The notes beneath the pieces were generated by a model. The model had not been told where the DNA came from, ran no database searches, and was given only the letters and a program-made list of their open reading frames with translations. The position numbers and the translations under genes were made by a program. From Candidatus Bathyarchaeota archaeon (GTDB lineage Archaea > Thermoproteota > Bathyarchaeia > Bathyarchaeales > Bathyarchaeaceae), in the NCBI GenBank assembly GCA_030669695.1, contig DAOVDC010000039.1, positions 1-7,031 on the forward strand: a stretch of DNA of 7,031 nucleotides, given 5' to 3'. Below are positions 5,864-7,031 of the stretch, in pieces; the first letter of the stretch is position 1, and every line of letters starts with the position of its first letter.

Positions 5864-6008
5864 GTTTATGAATAAATTTCTGTGAAGACCTCAGATAGCG
5901 GTGGTCTAGTCGGAGTATTCTGTCTGCTTGTGTTTTGGGTTCTGTTTCTTGAACTGGAGTTGGAGTGGGCTTTGTTGGCAAGCGCAGAAACGTGCAGCAT
6001 AATGTGAC
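5864..6008. other. Intergenic gap without a convincing gene
   Basis: Between the convergent ends of the membrane protein gene and gltX I see no tRNA, repeat or strong promoter. A minus-strand frame starting at TTG 6065 gives a 69-residue product with a Pro/Thr stretch (KPTPTPVQ) but overlaps the gltX end and lacks a ribosome site. On the + strand GTG 5882 to 6007 gives a 41-residue hydrophobic peptide, also without a ribosome site. Both are more likely chance. Confidence 0.4.
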
Positions 6009-6036
6009 AAAAACTGAGTCATTGATATCTGAAAAA
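6009..6036 (-). terminator. Two oligo-T tracts downstream of gltX
   Basis: On the minus strand, runs of five T occur at 6036-6032 and 6013-6009, about 16 and 39 bases after the gltX stop at 6052. Archaeal RNA polymerase commonly terminates at such tracts without a hairpin. Confidence 0.4.
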
Positions 6037-6051
6037 TCTTCAAATCTTCGA

Positions 6052-7031
6052 CTATCGATGGCCAAAACATACGGTTAACCCCTCATTCACATTGTCAACT
6101 CGAACAAAACCGAAACGTTCAAATTGAATAATATCATCTGGACATAAACTCTTACAGGAATTTTCAGCAATGCCTTTAACCACAGAAGCATCTGGCATCA
6201 CAACTTCGCATGGGATGCCAGTACCAGATGGAAGCCAGTGAATCAAGGTAGCGCCAACTTTTTTCGCTTCCTCGTGAGACTTGCTATGGAAAACCGCCTT
6301 AACACTATGCTTTGTAACTTTTTCAACCTGAAAGTTAAACAATCCCATAAAACGTATTTTTCCATTCTTCTTCATAAGTCTCAGATCGTTGCTGGAAATC
6401 CAGAAGGATACTCTACCCTCTTTTGGCTTTATCTCAAAGCAACGAAAGCCTCTTTCCACTTTATCGGGGTGCAGAGAAATCTTAGCGGTGAATGCATGTG
6501 GAACTTTTGTTACTATCAGTTTTTTCGGGTCACACACAAAGAAGTATCGATTTGCGATGGGGTCAATTATTTTCCGATTGTGAGCGTAGAGGTTCTCCCA
6601 GCTCAGCGTCACATCAGCAGTCTTAGGACCAACATCAATTATTAGACGCCTTATAGCCTCAGCTGTTATCCCCCTCCTCCTCAAAGCGGCAAACGTGGCA
6701 AGCCTCGGGTCATCCCAACTCTTGAATAGACCATTCCTAAGTCCCTGCACAATCACGGATTTGCTGAGAGAAGCCCCTGTTATTTTAAGTCTGCCGTAAT
6801 GAATGGCCTCGGGATACTTCCATCCAAAATGGCGATACATGTACTCCTGTCGTGTCTGATTGGTTAAATGCTCCTTTCCTCGTATGATGTGAGTTACGCC
6901 CATTAGATGATCGTCGACACCGCAGGCAAAGTTGTAGAGAGGCCAGACACGGTATTTGCTGCCCACCCTTGGATGGCTATACTTCTTTGTGTCAATAATC
7001 CTCAGCGCTGGCCAGTCTCGAACTGCAGGAT
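6052..7031 (-). CDS. gltX: Glutamyl-tRNA synthetase, archaeal type (5' end outside the window)
   Basis: This class Ic aminoacyl-tRNA synthetase charges tRNA(Glu) with glutamate in the cytoplasm; archaeal enzymes are usually non-discriminating and also charge tRNA(Gln) for later amidation by GatDE. About 326 codons are present. The frame stays open to the window edge, reading AVRDWPALRIID before HPRVGSKYRVWPLYNFA, which matches archaeal GluRS, so the GTG at 6966 is not the true start. The conserved DDHLMGVTHIIRGKEHL segment and the signature LSKS (6757-6768), the counterpart of KMSKS, complete the visible part of the catalytic domain. The following part (about DPIANRYFFV onward) is the GlnRS-like beta-barrel anticodon-binding domain characteristic of archaeal and eukaryotic enzymes, ending naturally at FERFGFVRVD plus a short tail. 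The HIGH motif and roughly the first 230-240 residues must lie beyond 7031. It looks intact. It converges with the membrane-protein gene across a 221-bp gap. Confidence 0.96.
   Translation of the reverse strand, partial: PAVRDWPALRIIDTKKYSHPRVGSKYRVWPLYNFACGVDDHLMGVTHIIRGKEHLTNQTRQEYMYRHFGWKYPEAIHYGRLKITGASLSKSVIVQGLRNGLFKSWDDPRLATFAALRRRGITAEAIRRLIIDVGPKTADVTLSWENLYAHNRKIIDPIANRYFFVCDPKKLIVTKVPHAFTAKISLHPDKVERGFRCFEIKPKEGRVSFWISSNDLRLMKKNGKIRFMGLFNFQVEKVTKHSVKAVFHSKSHEEAKKVGATLIHWLPSGTGIPCEVVMPDASVVKGIAENSCKSLCPDDIIQFERFGFVRVDNVNEGLTVCFGHR

Noticed and set aside
5890..5960. tRNA-like GGGTTC segment
   Set aside because: No acceptor stem, D-arm or anticodon arm can be paired around it, and the GGTTC is not followed by a T-arm complement.
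6000..6036. Possible C/D box sRNA with CTGA-like elements
   Set aside because: CTGA occurs at two places, but no RTGATGA C box at the required spacing is present on the + strand, so the pattern does not support a guide RNA.
5856..6065. Minus-strand 69-residue frame with a Pro/Thr/Gln-rich middle (KPTPTPVQETEPKTQ)
   Set aside because: It starts at TTG within the end of gltX, has no Shine-Dalgarno, no recognisable domain, and covers the oligo-T tracts expected to end the gltX transcript. A Pro/Thr linker without flanking domains is not evidence of a gene.
6238..6645. Plus-strand frame of 135 residues opposite gltX
   Set aside because: It lies entirely antisense to the anticodon-binding domain of a clear GluRS gene and its product has no recognisable features.

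Overview
The window reads as a piece of an archaeal chromosome. The clearest evidence is an archaeal-type glutamyl-tRNA synthetase (GlxR/GlnRS-like C-terminal half, LSKS signature), a pilin with a class III (PibD/FlaK-type) signal peptide, archaeal secretion-ATPase and platform proteins, and BRE/TATA-like promoters in place of -35/-10 boxes. The zinc-ribbon protein resembles the TackOD1 (thaumarchaeal output domain) family. Together with the moderate, slightly AT-rich composition and the gene style, this suggests a TACK-group archaeon, perhaps of the Bathyarchaeia type. That lineage guess is inference only.

Positions 22-3682 (+ strand) hold a tight four-gene type IV filament operon: a secretion ATPase, two successive membrane platform proteins (TadB/TadC or ArlJ-like), and a small type IV pilin-like protein. 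The genes overlap by 4 nt or are separated by 2 and 12 nt, so they are very probably co-transcribed and translationally coupled. The ATPase would drive the platform, which extrudes pilins processed by a prepilin peptidase encoded elsewhere. Two platform genes per ATPase is the arrangement of Tad and archaeal Epd-like pili; the archaellum has only one.

Positions 3683-3862 are a convergent intergenic region with oligo-T tracts facing both ways. Positions 3863-4840 (- strand) encode a protein with many Cys-x2-Cys knuckles (TackOD1-like) fused to what looks like a PD-(D/E)XK nuclease-fold domain lacking the usual catalytic lysine. Positions 4841-5082 form a divergent promoter region with two oppositely oriented copies of nearly the same BRE/TATA-like sequence and a 22-bp palindrome centred on TATATA.

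Positions 5083-5830 (+) hold a two-gene unit of unknown function: a small soluble protein and a four-helix membrane protein. Positions 5831-6051 are a second convergent intergenic gap with no convincing gene. Positions 6052-7031 (-) are the C-terminal part of gltX, whose 5' end lies outside the window.

I do not see a CRISPR array, an insertion sequence, a tRNA or rRNA gene, or a clearly new defence system. The least explained parts are the zinc-ribbon/nuclease-like fusion and the small-protein/membrane-protein pair that face each other across the shared promoter region.
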